A stretch of DNA of 33,957 nucleotides from Alectoria sarmentosa (GCA_009733775.1 WOGZ01000341.1:1-33957), one strand, 5' to 3'; shown: positions 10,641 through 22,216, counted from the stretch's first letter. The notes: generated by a model from the letters alone, not told the origin. Made by a program: numbers and translations.

Positions 10641-11555
10641 TAGATAGGGTGAAGATGGAATGACGTGTATCATCATCGAAGAGGGAATAATTTGATTCTC
10701 ATTTCGCCATACGGGTTTAGTAGTCCTCTTCTAGATGCAAGGGTTCGACGACCTCGGGCAATTGCTCCTAATTATATCAAGTAGAATGAGAAGAGTGAGG
10801 ATGTCGGCATTTAGCGTGTCCAAAATCGTCCAGATTTCGTAGCATTGAATCCTACAATCACGCAAACACATGGGTGGGGGCTCAGATTATTCCTCAATTG
10901 GATTCGATGATTCGATGCCTTTATTCTCCCGGGCCACATAAGCAGGAAAGGCGCTATGCGCAGCCAAGTCAGACAGAGATGAAACTCCCTTATCGGCCAA
11001 ATCAGGCCATGCCAAACGCCACCTCCTGACTGATCTAACCCGCACTGCAATCCTAGCGAGCGTCTCCATCCCTCCACTCGACTCCAATTAGCCTCGCGCA
11101 ATGATGACAAGTTCTGCCCAGCGCCATCGCAACTAAGGCAATGCGCTCTATCCTTATTTGCTAGTATATTGGCCATGGCTTGCAGGTTTGCCGCTCCGGG
11201 CCATACCTTGCGAGGAAGAACACTCGCCTTGTCCTGGCTCGCCGCTCGCATGGCTATGGCCCCCTCGAGCTCTCAGACAATCGTTTCATATGAGTGTGGG
11301 TGGATTTATATGCAGGAGAATATGCTTAATATACTCGTATGTCCTACCTGTTAGACAATGCTGACGGAGAACTCCTTCTCTCAGCTGCTTGAGCATTCGG
11401 TTCCCGATTCCGCCCCCAATTTTCGGGCTTCAGAGGACAGCAGCATAGGTAGAACGATATCATTGACGACTACCCGTCTCTTCTGGACTGCCAATTGATA
11501 TTGCCTGACACCCAGCCATTGTTCTTGTCACAGATCGACTGGATAAGGATCCACC
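10641..11555. other. Intergenic region
   Basis: This region holds the 3' region of the upstream gene and the promoter of the DUF6594 gene. Small open frames occur on both strands (for example 10811-11251 on -, 11158-11364 on +), but none has recognisable protein features. Confidence 0.5.
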
Positions 11556-13275
11556 ATGCCTTCCCTTGGGGGCACCCGACGCCGACACTCGAAGCACTCA
11601 TCCGCTTCATCCTCCCACAAAAAGGCCCCTCCATCGGTCATATCTACCGTCTCTTCAGCAAGTAGCAATGCTACCGTTACCTCCAGATCTATCTTCCCGT
11701 CGAGCTTACGACCCTCCAAGCGGCCAGATGCGAAGAAAGAGCCAGTCAAGCAGGTACAACCCCACCCTGACCAGTCTCGAAGTAAGGACGACGGGAATAA
11801 AGAGAACCTCGACGTTTTTGCATTCATGGAACATGAGGAGGATGAAGACAACGGCGACGCTGTCGAAGAGAAGGAACATGAAGACAGTCATTTGGAAGAG
11901 GAACAGCTATCGTCCGGCGAAAGCTCCAACAGCTCCAAAAGCTCCAAATCTAGTTCTGCGAGGAGATTGGCCCAGCCACAAAGGTCTCCAAGATACAGCG
12001 ATCTAGAAGTGCGAGCGATTCAAGATGGCGTACAGCGTGCCTGGGGACGTGGAAGTCTACATTCGGATTCTGGAATCTCGGTGCGTTCGGGCAGTCCAGA
12101 TCAGGGGTCGCCAATCCTACAGCAAAAGCTACCCACAGTCTTTGACGAGCCCAGTATCGAGCGAGACCCGCAAGACGCCTATCACATGGAACGATACGGC
12201 TTTCAGCTCACCCCAGACCCTGCCACTGATCGCAATCCGGCTTTCGGCCACAAGCACTGGCCTTCCCTTGAGACTGAGCATAATCAATGCCCCGAGGCCT
12301 ATTACGCGCCATCACCGCCTATGTTGGCCCAGACTGCTCACGACGCTGGCGTCGAATTGTCCGAGATGTCACCGAGGCTTCCACTTCAACTGATCAGAGG
12401 TACTTCAGATCAGGACCGGCCAGGGCCCAAGGCCAGCACGACAGGCTACGAGTTTCTGGCGTCAAATATACACTCCAAGGACGATGCGCTGCTGAAGCCC
12501 ATTTATCGCAAGTTCGAGATGCTCAATAATCGCATGCTGCTGTTCCTGCAAGATGAGATATCCGAGATGGAGGAACAGCTGAAAGATTTAGATGATGCTA
12601 TTGCCCACGAGGAACAAAGTAGTGTGGGAAGATCGGCGTCAAGGAGGGCAGAAGCTAAGCTGCCATCGCAGTTGCAGTGGCATAGAATGGACCTGTTGGG
12701 GAGGAGCTTTGCGAAGGTTGAGCAATATAGTGAGCAACGCTCATCCCAACCTCTACAATGGCCAAGATCACTAATCATTATTTCCCAGACCAAGCCCTCA
12801 CCTCCTACAGTAATCTGACCAAGTCTCTCGAACCTGCTTCCCACGCCGACATCACCGCATACCGCTCTTGGATCACCAAGCACGCCCCCATGGTAGAGTC
12901 CGAAAGCGCCTTCTTGAACAAAGGTTCAGATCTCCTCTCAGTGTCCTCTCCTTCAGCTTCTAGATCGGATTTTAGATCCGGCACTGCCCTTGAGACACCC
13001 GTTATCGTCGTGGCGTTTGGACTACTTTCAACCATCATCGTGTTCAAAGTCGTGCCGCAGATACTAGCCAGACTGGTCATCAGCCTTATGGTGGGAGTGG
13101 CAAGTTTGTGCACGTTGAGTCCGGAGGTGATGAATAAGCCGGGCAACATGCTGGGTTGGGGGAAGTCCATTGCTACGTAGGTCACTCTTGAGAGATGAAA
13201 AATTTGAACGAGGAATATTAATGCAAAGGCAGGTATACGGCTGTGATGGGCTTGCTTGCTGTCGTCGTGAGCTGA
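11556..13275 (+). CDS. DUF6594-family membrane protein
   Basis: There are three exons: 11556-12729, 12789-13176 and 13233-13275. Intron 1 (59 nt) has donor GTGAGC and acceptor CCCAG. Intron 2 (56 nt) has donor GTAGGT and acceptor GGCAG. The spliced product is 534 residues, starting in a strong context (CCACCATGCC). Residues 1-295 are Ser-rich and acidic, probably disordered. From about 298 the protein follows the fungal DUF6594 pattern: GYEFLAS, then YRKFEMLNNRMLLFLQDEIS with a long coiled helix to about 355, then LGRSFAKVEQYNQALTSYSN, which is only continuous after splicing, and ITAYRSWITKHAP. Three hydrophobic segments close the protein (about 462-480, 483-501 and 520-534), the last encoded by the tiny third exon. 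Members are typically membrane-anchored with unknown function. Unspliced reading would truncate the protein before the membrane segments. Confidence 0.87.
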
Positions 13276-14444
13276 GGCCTATAGGTCTTTGACGGATCTA
13301 CATTTTAATGTTACGAATTGTTCTACGGCCTTTACAATTTTCGGAGCGAGTTGGAGCTATTGGACACAGTCTTGTATTACGGTTTGATTTTGGTGATACC
13401 CTCAACGGATACGGCACGGTGGTTGGAGGATCTGGGATGGGCAATATGGATGGGGAATGGTATGGGGAATCAAAGGCTGCTTCTAGGGTTTCACGGCCAA
13501 GGGGTTGCTGGATTTTGGCTTGCTGTCTTTGGAGAACGGCATGGCCTGGGTGATTTTCATGGGCGTCTCTTGGAATCGAGGATCTGGACTACGGGAGCAG
13601 AATTGGAGATATACCCTGGGTTCGTACTGGTGTTCTCTGTCTTTTAATTGTTCAAGCTTCCTGCCCTCAACTTGATGTACCAAGCAGTTGCCATGGTCCT
13701 AGCTTCTAACCTCGACATTTGGCTGCTGCTCCCTTGTGGCAAACAGTCAAGCCTCAGACTTCTTTTCTTTGTTGGTGGTTCGAAAATAATGCGCACGCCC
13801 GCAACAAACACGTCACACGCCCATGCAACGTGAGACCGAGACCCCTTTTTTGCGTCCGCCTTGTCCTCCGCTGTGTATGCATGAGCTCATATGCCCGTTC
13901 GCAGCTCCAGTCGCAGCCATACATTCAATCGGAGACAAATGAGAAAGTGATCTATTGGTGGTCAAGATGTTAAACAAACATGGAGGGTGGGGGCTGATAC
14001 TTCGCCCCCCTCGGCCCCACGAGGGAGCTAAAGCCCGGGCGGCTAAGGAGCCTAAACTTGGGGCTAAGTCCCAGGGGGATGCGACTTCGCCTTCACTATT
14101 TGGGGCATCAGCTGAGTCTGGCCGGCGCACGAGGCTCTGCAAAATGCAAATAGTCTCGGGACCCACCCGCACACTCCATATTTTGGCCGCTTTCATCTCA
14201 AGTCACTTGAATGACTCTTACACCGAGGTCACCCGTGCGTCATTTTCTCCAGGCACGAGAGGCGACGACGAGGCCTACAGTGCGAGCCAGGCAGCCACTC
14301 CCGTGCGCTTTGCCACTTCTGTGTCGTTCAAATTTGAATGATATGATCTGTTCTTCTCTTCTAGAACTTCCATTCCACCCGTTTGTATATGCATCGCGAA
14401 AACAGATTGCCCTGTAGCTCTCCAGCATTGTCGTTTCCTTGGTT
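13276..14444. other. Intergenic region
   Basis: About 1.17 kb lies between two same-strand genes. Short open frames at 13308-13647 (+) and 13813-14341 (both strands) lack recognisable domains. The stretch 13980-14060 is locally GC-rich. I see no RNA gene or repeat. Confidence 0.45.
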
Positions 14445-17400
14445 ATGATGGTAAGTACCCGCCTTCCGTCTACCTAGTATCCGACCTTATCCGCTTGTAC
14501 TGACTTTCTCTAGTCAGCCTCTGGCGCTTTAGAGGTCGGTCGTTTCGGCCTCACACAAGTCTATGCTCCCATCGGTGGGGGACTTGTCGACGTCGTCTTC
14601 GTCCATGGCCTTAACGGCGACCCACATAATACATGGACGAGCGAAAGGTCAAAGACTTTCTGGCCTGCACAGCTACTACCGCCTATACTCAACGATGAAA
14701 GAGCACGGATATTGGTGTATGGATACGATGCGGACGTCACCTCGTTCACAGACGGGGTATCCACGGACAAGATACACAACCATGCCGAGCATCTTGTTGC
14801 GGAGCTGGTAGCCAACAGGCGGATCCGCAAGGCTTCAGAACGTCCAATCATCTTTGTCGCCCATTCTCTGGGCGGACTTGTCGTCAAACGTGCCCTGATT
14901 TACTCGTCCGAGATTCGTGGGATCTATACCGAACATCTACGGTCGATATACGTATCTACGTTCGGAATCCTGTTCCTTGGTACCCCTCACAAAGGCTCGG
15001 ATGTGGCAGAATGGGGCTCTCGCCTGGAGTGGATCTGTAGCGTCGCTCTGCCAAGCAGGCTTGTTGACACCCAGCCTCAACTTGTGGATGCTTTGAAGAA
15101 GAAGAACGAGACTTTACAAAACATCGACCGTCAATTCATACAGCTTATGAATAGATTCCACGTCTATTTCTTTCACGAGGGGAAGCCTACCAATCTAAAA
15201 GGAACTTTGAAATACATCGTCGATGAAGAATCGGCATCTCCAACTGTTCAGGATGTCGAACGTGCCAGCATTCAAGCGGATCACTCCCACATGTGCAAGT
15301 TCGAAAGCGATGCTGCTCCAGGCTTCGACCTGGTGGCTGAAGGGATACAACGATATGCAGGCGAGGCACCTGCGATTGTCATTGGACGTTGGGGGGAAGA
15401 AAAGAAGGCACGGCTTGCGCAGAAGCAAGCTGTGGTTGAGGAATTGATCCCATCAGGTATTTGTTCTTTATTGATGCCAACACATTTACGGCTAGCTAAT
15501 CTGCATAGGCAGCGTGAAACCAACGCCCCAAACAGACTCATCCAGCACGAATTCATCTACGCCTGGTAAGAGACAGTTGGCATTACCTGGCATCGAGAAC
15601 CCATCTCCTCTGCAAGAAATTGACAAATATGAGGTTGAAGAACCCGCAGACAAAGAAATGGAATTGGCTTGACTTGCATTGTTGCTAGGGTCTGTTGGCA
15701 GTTATGTGGAGAATCAGATTGCATCTCGCTTTGCACATGGCGTTTCTTTGCCGTCACTCATTACTCAGCGGGCTGATTTGGCGTTTTTGTAGATACTTCA
15801 CAAATTCTTCCACCAAAAGATTCGCCCAACCTTCTCCAGCTTGAATCAAAAGACGGTGCTACCAACACTCCCGCCTCACCTTCTAAACCAACAGAGCCCT
15901 ACTTTATTGTACCTCCCGGATTTCGCCCAAACACATTCTTCGTGGGTATGGAGAAGGAGTATCAAGAACTAGACCGACGACTTTTCGATAAAAGACGACG
16001 CGATGGAACGGCATGCGTCCTTCTACATGGCCAGCCTGGCAGCGGCAAGTCCCATCTGGCTCGACAATACGTCAACAAAAACCGGAAAAAGTTTGGTGGA
16101 GGAGTGTTCTGGATCACAGCCCAGTCAAAGGAGGAAAGATACCACGCCTTTTGGAACCTCAAGCAAAAAGTTGTATGTCGAGACAAGCCAGAATTATGTG
16201 ACGGTATCAACGGCAACGACTTCGTCCCAATGGTCAAAGCCTGGTTCGAAGGACGACAGGAATGGCTTGTGGTCTTTGATGGCGTCATGGTTGAAAAAGA
16301 TGAAGACACTACCGATTTCGCGAATTTCGTACCGGACAGTCGAAATTCGAGCATCATTTATATCTCGAGAGCTAGGAATCTGGAGTCTAAGCAACGACTA
16401 CTACGGCCATTTCCTATCAAGGTTGGACCTTTGAAGGAAGATGACGCTAAGAAGTTGCTTTTCAAGGAATTACACATCAAAAGGCCAACCGAGGCTCAGA
16501 AGAGGAAGGCAAATGAGCTGGTCCAGAACATCGGCGGTTTGCCTTTGGCTATCAATGCTATCAGTCACCGCCTGGCTGACACCCATGAGCCTCTCACAAA
16601 GTACAAGCTATCATACAGCGCTGATCCGACTATCGAAGGGACCTACAACAAGATTCTGGACGATCTCCAGAGTCTGGGTCAAATGGAAGCATGGAATCTG
16701 ATACATATACTATGCTGGTTTGGGCACGAGATTCCGGTAGAGATGGTGCACCTCGGATTGAGGATCCTGCGCACCAATGTCGAGGTCAGGGCTACCGAGA
16801 CTGGAGGCAGACCAGATATAAATATCACGTTTGGAGAGCTCATGCGGTATGCCCTCATCGAAAGGAATGAGCCTGACGATAGGGACTCCATGTCATCGAG
16901 CCGGAACAGCCTGGTCGATCCAGAGCCAATCGATATGCTCAAAATCCACAGCGTCGTCCAGAATTTTTGCTGCGACTCGCTGAACTCCAGAGGTTTGCTC
17001 CCACAGCGGCTAGGATACGCTGTGAAATTGTTTTCCTTCTCCTACCACCAAGCAGATATCAAAATCAAAAAAATGCCAGATACTGCTCGCGTTTCTGATT
17101 ATCGATACTACAAGGTCCACGGTCAGAGGCTTTGGGATCATTCCGTGCATTACGATAGCAAGACCCAGAATCTTGGGAGTATAAGGGAATTCTTACAGCC
17201 AACGTTGACTATGATAGATCATGAGATCCTGCAACACGAGCCTAGCTCGTCCCAGGAAAGCTTGAATAATGGCGTTTTTCAGATCTCCATCTTCGACAGG
17301 ACAAGTAGCAGTTCGGATTCTGGCCCAGGTCCTATCACGCCTGACCATCGACCTACTCCCCCGCCACTCGATAGCGAGACTCTGTTTGGGTTCCCAAAAG

Positions 17401-19220
17401 GCAAAACAGCAGATTCGCCTGAAGGCTTCGATGCGGCTTCGGCCGGGATACGTCCCAAGATAATTGGTCTCAGCCCACGATTGCCAGATTTGGATGATGT
17501 CGGTTATGAGAGTGAGCAAGAAGGTCAACGAACATCTCGACCTATGCAGCATGATCCTTCCGATCATACAGCGCACGCCTCATCCCCGTCTCCTGCAACA
17601 TCAAATGTTGAGAGTCACGACGAAGGTTGGCAAGTTGTGCGGTCAGCCCGGAAGCCGAGAAAGCTCCATGGCCGTCGTGACCTGGGAAGCTTTCGCCCTA
17701 CTACAGCAGAACCGCAAATATACAAGGAGAGTGTGGCTGGATCTGTCACTCAGTCAGATCCAGACGCTAGGCGGTTCAGGCAGACATCTCCCGCCTCCAA
17801 GTCTCTGAAAGATGTGCAGTCTCGCAGTCCTCCACCATCGCGAAGTGGTATAGCATCATTCTTTCAACGTGGACCGGTAGGTCGCACTCCAGCTACACCT
17901 GTTACTCAACCAAACTGGGCCGGCATTGCAGCAGGAAGTGCAATTCAGCCATCACAGCAAGGAAGCAATACACCGAACTCCAGTGCCGTAGGTCGGCCTG
18001 CGGCACCTATGATCATGGAGCGCGGTAGATCTCGTGAAAGCTTGAGAAGCAGGCGAGGTAACGCTCAGTCGTCACCTTCGCCTCTGGGGTCAGAATTCGT
18101 GCCACGTCGAGGATCAGCAGCCAGTATAGGGGATGAGAATGTCCACATGAGTCCTTTGTATTCTGACTATACAAATCAGTACCCACCGGCCGGGTTCCAG
18201 TATACTGCCCCATATCCAGGGTCCAATTCCAGTCTTCCGCAGATGCCACAGGGGCGACCTATCCATGGTACCCTTCCCTACTATGTACCGCTGCCATTTG
18301 GATCAAACCTGGCACCTCTTCCAGTTGAAGAAAGTATCACGATTACAACCAAGCGTCCCCATCCTCCCGAGCTCCACGAGCAGCCACCATCGCCATTTTT
18401 CCCACCTCCAAGATCTCATCATTCATCGCAGCCGCAGAGTCGAACCAGCCCCCATCAAAATTCTCACCAAATGCACGATGCGCCCTACCCGCCGCCAGTG
18501 ATGCCCGCAATACCAAGAGGCTATTACTCGCAACCCATGTCACGCAACCACTCCGTCCAGTCCCACGACTCCGCCGCTGAAACAGACCCGGTCCGCTACC
18601 CTTCAGACTTCTCACCCCGCATCCTGCCGTCCGATGCCCTACGCGAAAGGCATTCAGACGGCCGCGCTTTTCGGAAGTCTCCCAAAACAGACTTCGCACA
18701 ACCCATCTACTCAGCCCACTCTTCCCCACGCATCCCAGCTCACGACCTTTCCCACACTGGCGGCTGGGCCTATCCATCTCCGTCACATTCAGCCCCTGAT
18801 ACCCACGATATGTCCATGTCTCGCTCGTCGTCCGGGCCTGGCGTAGCAGTCTCGGATGCACCTGGCGGCATTGTGCGTTTCGACAACGCAGGCAGCGTAC
18901 AATTTGGCGAACATCAGCCTATCAGTCTTGAAGAAGCGAGACGAAGAACCTGGGAGCACGAAGCAAGGTTGCGGAAGAGGCACAGGGAGACGGAGGCCTT
19001 GAAAGAGGTGGACGAGGAGAGATGGAGGCAGGGGATGGCGGTGCAGTGGGAAAGGCAGAAGAGTGGGGTCATGCAAGAAGGGGAAGGGAGGAAGGGGAGC
19101 GCACCGTATCCGGAAAATAACCTAATCCCGACAGAGGAGGAGATGGTGAGAGGGAGGCCGAGGGGCTTGAGTGCGCTGAATATGGAGGAGGCAGTGGGGT
19201 TGGGTGTGCATTTGGGTTGA
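14445..19220 (+). CDS. NLR-type STAND protein: alpha/beta-hydrolase + NB-ARC + long disordered tail
   Basis: The model has four exons: 14445-14450 (only ATG ATG), 14514-15456, 15509-15565 and 15793-19220, giving 1,477 residues. Intron 1 (63 nt; GTAAGT, TACTGAC, CTCTAG) and intron 2 (52 nt; GTATTT, CTAGCTAAT, CATAG) are well supported. Intron 3 (about 227 nt; GTAAGA ... TTTTTGTAG) is the least certain. Residues about 20-300 form a SERAC1/lipase-like hydrolase: VDVVFVHGLNGDP, nucleophile motif AHSLGG (Ser120), FLGTPHKGSD. The NB-ARC follows: FVGMEKEYQEL, P-loop GQPGSGKS (415-422), Walker B-like WLVVFDGV (493-500), SSIIYISRAR, GGLPLA (583-588) and the MHD-equivalent IHSVVQNF (about 720-727). No TPR, WD40 or ankyrin repeats follow. 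About 660 Ser/Pro-rich residues run to a charged helix (ISLEEARRRTWEHEARLRKR) near the C-terminus. Fungal NLRs of this kind are linked to non-self recognition and programmed cell death, which is inference here. Confidence 0.85.
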
Positions 19221-19700
19221 GTAAGAGGAGAAAACTTTGCATATCTGACATCGATCTACTTTCATTCATTGCATCGCGATCTGGCATTCTCAGGCTATCT
19301 GCATGGCATGTGTACGACAAAAAAAGTCTCGGATAGGAGAGAGTACTGTGCATTTCTACGAAGCGATTGCTGCATTTCCAACGCATTGTTCGAGCGATGG
19401 GGCCACAGCATAGCGGTTTTGCGGAAAAAGGGATTCAGGATGAGATTTTCGCTTGTCTGATAGATAACATTTAATAGGTAGGAAAACAGATGGACTGTAC
19501 GAGTATAGTCAATGAAGTCGTCATCACCCAATTACTGTGCAGGACTTGCCAGAGACAGACAGACAGACAGAAGACGCAACGATTGAGCCCGTGAAGGGTT
19601 TTTTTTTTCCCTCGGAGCACAAAACATGGACTTTTCGAAGCCAGAATCAATCAATTTGTGTGCTAGAGCGGTGCGGTTCGGTTCTACTCCAATAGTACAT

Positions 19701-19740
<40 letters not shown>

Positions 19741-19741
19741 C
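19701..19741 (+). repeat. (ACA)n microsatellite
   Basis: About 13-14 perfect copies of ACA occur in a row. On the minus strand the frame reads as a poly-Cys tract, which is a repeat artefact and not a protein. Confidence 0.97.
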
Positions 19742-20188
19742 TTTTCACGCTGGAGGACCTTTTCTTTTCTTTTCTTTTCTGAAAGGCTGACCTGGCCATA
19801 CATACATACATAACCTCATTTCGAGATCGAGACCCCAATTGACTTTGCTATGAAAAGACCGACCGATCGATCGGCCTACGATTATATATACAAAACTACC
19901 TTACCTTACCTTACCGTAAGTATGTTAATCGCAATGGAATTCCCCGCAGACCATGCATGCATGCATGATAAGGTAGGGTTCTTTATTTCGTTTCCTTCCA
20001 TTGGGTTATCGTCGTTGGCGGGCGCCTTTTCGGGTTTTTTTTGCTTTGCACACGGTGGGGGTCCCACCCGGGGTCGGGGAGGGGGATGGAGGATCTTTTC
20101 ACGGGAAGGGCAAGAGGAAGGAAGGAAGGGATGAAGGTGGGAGGTGGGAGGGACACTTGGTTTAATTGTGGCACGCACTTGGCTCGCT

Positions 20189-20277
20189 GGATTGGGTTGG
20201 GTTGGGTTGGGTTGGGTTGGATTGGATTGGATTGGGTTGGGTTTGGAGTGGATTGGGTTGGGTTGGATTGGATTTGG
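20189..20277 (+). repeat. GGGTT/GGATT pentanucleotide array
   Basis: This is an array of TTGGG and TTGGA pentamers with minor variants. Five GGG runs (20194-20216) separated by two-base loops satisfy the G-quadruplex consensus. It is not the TTAGGG telomere repeat. Confidence 0.93.
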
Positions 20278-20285
20278 CGATTTTA

Positions 20286-20320
20286 GGAGGGAGGAGGGAG
20301 GAGGGAGGAGAGGGAGGAGA
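20286..20320 (+). repeat. GGGAGGA-type purine tract
   Basis: This is a nearly pure purine run built from GGAGGGA units. It lies just downstream of the GGGTT array and continues as looser G-rich sequence to about 20347. Confidence 0.85.
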
Positions 20321-20377
20321 ATGGGCGGGAAATGGAAGGGAGGGGATGTTGAGTAGTTAAGTATCGCCCACTACGAG

Positions 20378-20516
20378 TACGAGGTCATGCGACTTTGAAG
20401 TATTCGGAATGGCCACCGTAGAAACTAGTCACTCGCGCAAATACTCCTCACCCAGAAACGTTTGATTTTAAGTGCTACGGTGGCCGATCAGGACTAGACC
20501 CTACCATGACCTCGTA
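20378..20516. repeat. Nested inverted repeat (possible MITE or hairpin)
   Basis: An outer perfect 12-bp arm, TACGAGGTCATG (20378-20389) with its complement at 20505-20516, encloses an inner perfect 11-bp arm, GGCCACCGTAG (20411-20421) with its complement at 20475-20485. The side segments between the arms (21 and 19 nt) do not pair. The element is about 140 bp and free of RIP-like bias, which fits its short length. It ends 14 bp before the first TIR of the TE block. It could be a small MITE or a cruciform-forming site. Confidence 0.7.
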
Positions 20517-20530
20517 GAACGGGTATATTG

Positions 20531-21887
20531 TCACGCGGGTGACAGAAGTCGTCGCACACCCTAATTAAATGGAGAATAAGGCCTTCCCTCACCAAAATTG
20601 TATACATTATTCTCCACCATCACTATTAATAACCTATCATTTGATCATTCTCATTTATAACAGTTTGTAATTTATTAAACAATTAGTTATTTTCTCGTTA
20701 ATGAATTTCTGAATTATATGTTTTTTTTAATCATTTATAATATAATCTATCGTATTTTTATTATTTCAATAAGAAACATGCTTTAAAATATATTTAAAAG
20801 ATTGTTAACAATTTTTAATTGAGGTCAAATCGAGCGAAGATGCACAATTTCTATATATATTAATTCTTTTTTTAATTTTATACTTTTTTACGATGCAACT
20901 TTCGATATTAATATCGTAACTTAAATTTTCATCTTTTTTAAAAACTTAAAAACTAATTTTTTTTTAACGAATTTATTATATTCACGATATTATAATAAGC
21001 TTTAAAATATCGTTTTTATAAATCTTTTTTAATATCTTCTCATTAATGTTATCGAATATTTCGTAAAATATTAAATTCGATTTAAAATTATGATTTATTG
21101 TAATTTAAACGTAATGTCGAAACTTTTTATTATTTTTCTTAAGGAATTTTTTCACATTTTATATATAATTAATAATATCTTTAATTTAACTTTCGAATTA
21201 TTTATATTTTGTTTTATAAATTTTAATTAAAATAATATTTATTTGAGAATCGAACGAAGAATTAATTTTTTAATTTGAGATATCTTTATTTCATAAATTT
21301 GATATATTTTATTCTTCGTTCGACGAGTTTTTTATTACATTAATTTCTTCGATACGCAATACATTGATGATAATTTATTACTTTTATACGTCGTTAAATC
21401 GTACGTTTAAATACGTTCTTTAAGCTTATTTTAAAGTCGAGTTATTTTTATATTAAAACTTTTATTATTACGAGATGTTCGTTATTTTATATTTTTAAAA
21501 TAAGTTTCATTTTTCGAATTTATGCATCAGAAATTAAAAGCGAAGCCTCGAAATTTAAAATATTTTTTATGAAATTATAAATTAAATAACGAATATTGCG
21601 ATTCGAATCGTCGATATATTTTTTTATTTAGTCTCGAATTATATTATATAAAATTTCGATGTTATTTTATATACGCCTTTATAATTTATTATTAACGATT
21701 CATTTTTAAATAATCGTATAATGTATGAAAGTATATTATAATTAATTAAAAATGTGAGAGTTAAGAGTCGATATGATAATTATAAAAAGAGAGAGTTAAT
21801 TTGATTTTTTATAGAATTTTAATAAGAGAGTCAAGTCGCTTTTTCAAATTTAATAAAAGTGTGCGACGACTTCTGATATCCGCGTGA
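20531..21887. mobile_element. TIR-bounded DNA element, RIP-degraded
   Basis: The left end TCACGCGGGTGACAGAAGTC (from 20531), continuing GTCGCACACCCTAATT, is repeated in inverted form at the right end (about 21848-21887). The two match over roughly 36 bp, with mostly G-to-A and C-to-T differences at the right copy. The left end is unmutated while the right end and the interior (about 20616 on) are AT-rich, so the RIP boundary falls just inside the element. Size is 1,357 bp. Flanking TTG (left) and TTA (right) could be a 3-bp target duplication altered by one G-to-A, which would suit a PIF/Harbinger-like element, but this is weak. An internal 13-bp inverted repeat (21250-21262 / 21311-21323) is present. 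No transposase is readable, so it may be non-autonomous. Confidence 0.7.
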
Positions 21888-21890
21888 TTA

Positions 21891-21971
21891 TGTTATTAAA
21901 AATAAACTACGTAGCGAAATAACTATAAATCGATAATAAAGTTAAAATTTATGAATAATTAATTATAATTA
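21891..21971 (-). repeat. Copia-2 left (3') LTR, outer part
   Basis: This matches 32865-32947 closely (shared CTACGTAGCGAAATAA block, then ATCGATAATAAAGTTAA); most differences are transitions. It is interrupted after the TA at 21970-21971 by the pogo-like element. Confidence 0.8.
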
Positions 21972-22216
21972 TAATCGAATCTCGTTATAATGAAATCGAA
22001 AAGTTATTTAACTTATTTCGTTATATAAAGTATTTCGTTATAACGAAAATACGTTAATAAATAACTTTAATTTTATATATAAATAATAATTATACAATTT
22101 ATTTATTTCGCTTTAAATCAATTCTTAAAAATACTTTAATATAAATTAATAAACTTGTGAAATTATAAATTTCTTTCACGTTTTCGTAAAGTTTTCGTAA
22201 AAGTTAAATTTTCAGT

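Larger units (their letters stand above)
19221..20530. other. Gene-free border rich in simple repeats
   Basis: This is the 3' flank of the NLR gene and the transition to the TE block. It has an unusual density of short tandem arrays: ACAG (about 19552-19572), ACA (19701-19741), TTTTC (about 19761-19780), ATAC (about 19798-19812), CTTAC (about 19896-19916), ATGC (about 19952-19968), GGGTT/GGATT (20189-20277) and GGGAGGA (20286-20320). Open frames across these arrays are low-complexity artefacts. Confidence 0.75.

Noticed and set aside
19647..19838. Minus-strand frame with a poly-Cys run
   Set aside because: The run is the (ACA)n microsatellite read in one frame.
20189..20277. Telomere or interstitial telomeric repeat
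   Set aside because: The unit is GGGTT/GGATT, not TTAGGG, and the sequence continues on both sides.
20041..20360. Gly/Trp-rich open frames
   Set aside because: They are translations of the GGGTT/GGATT and GGGAGGA repeats.
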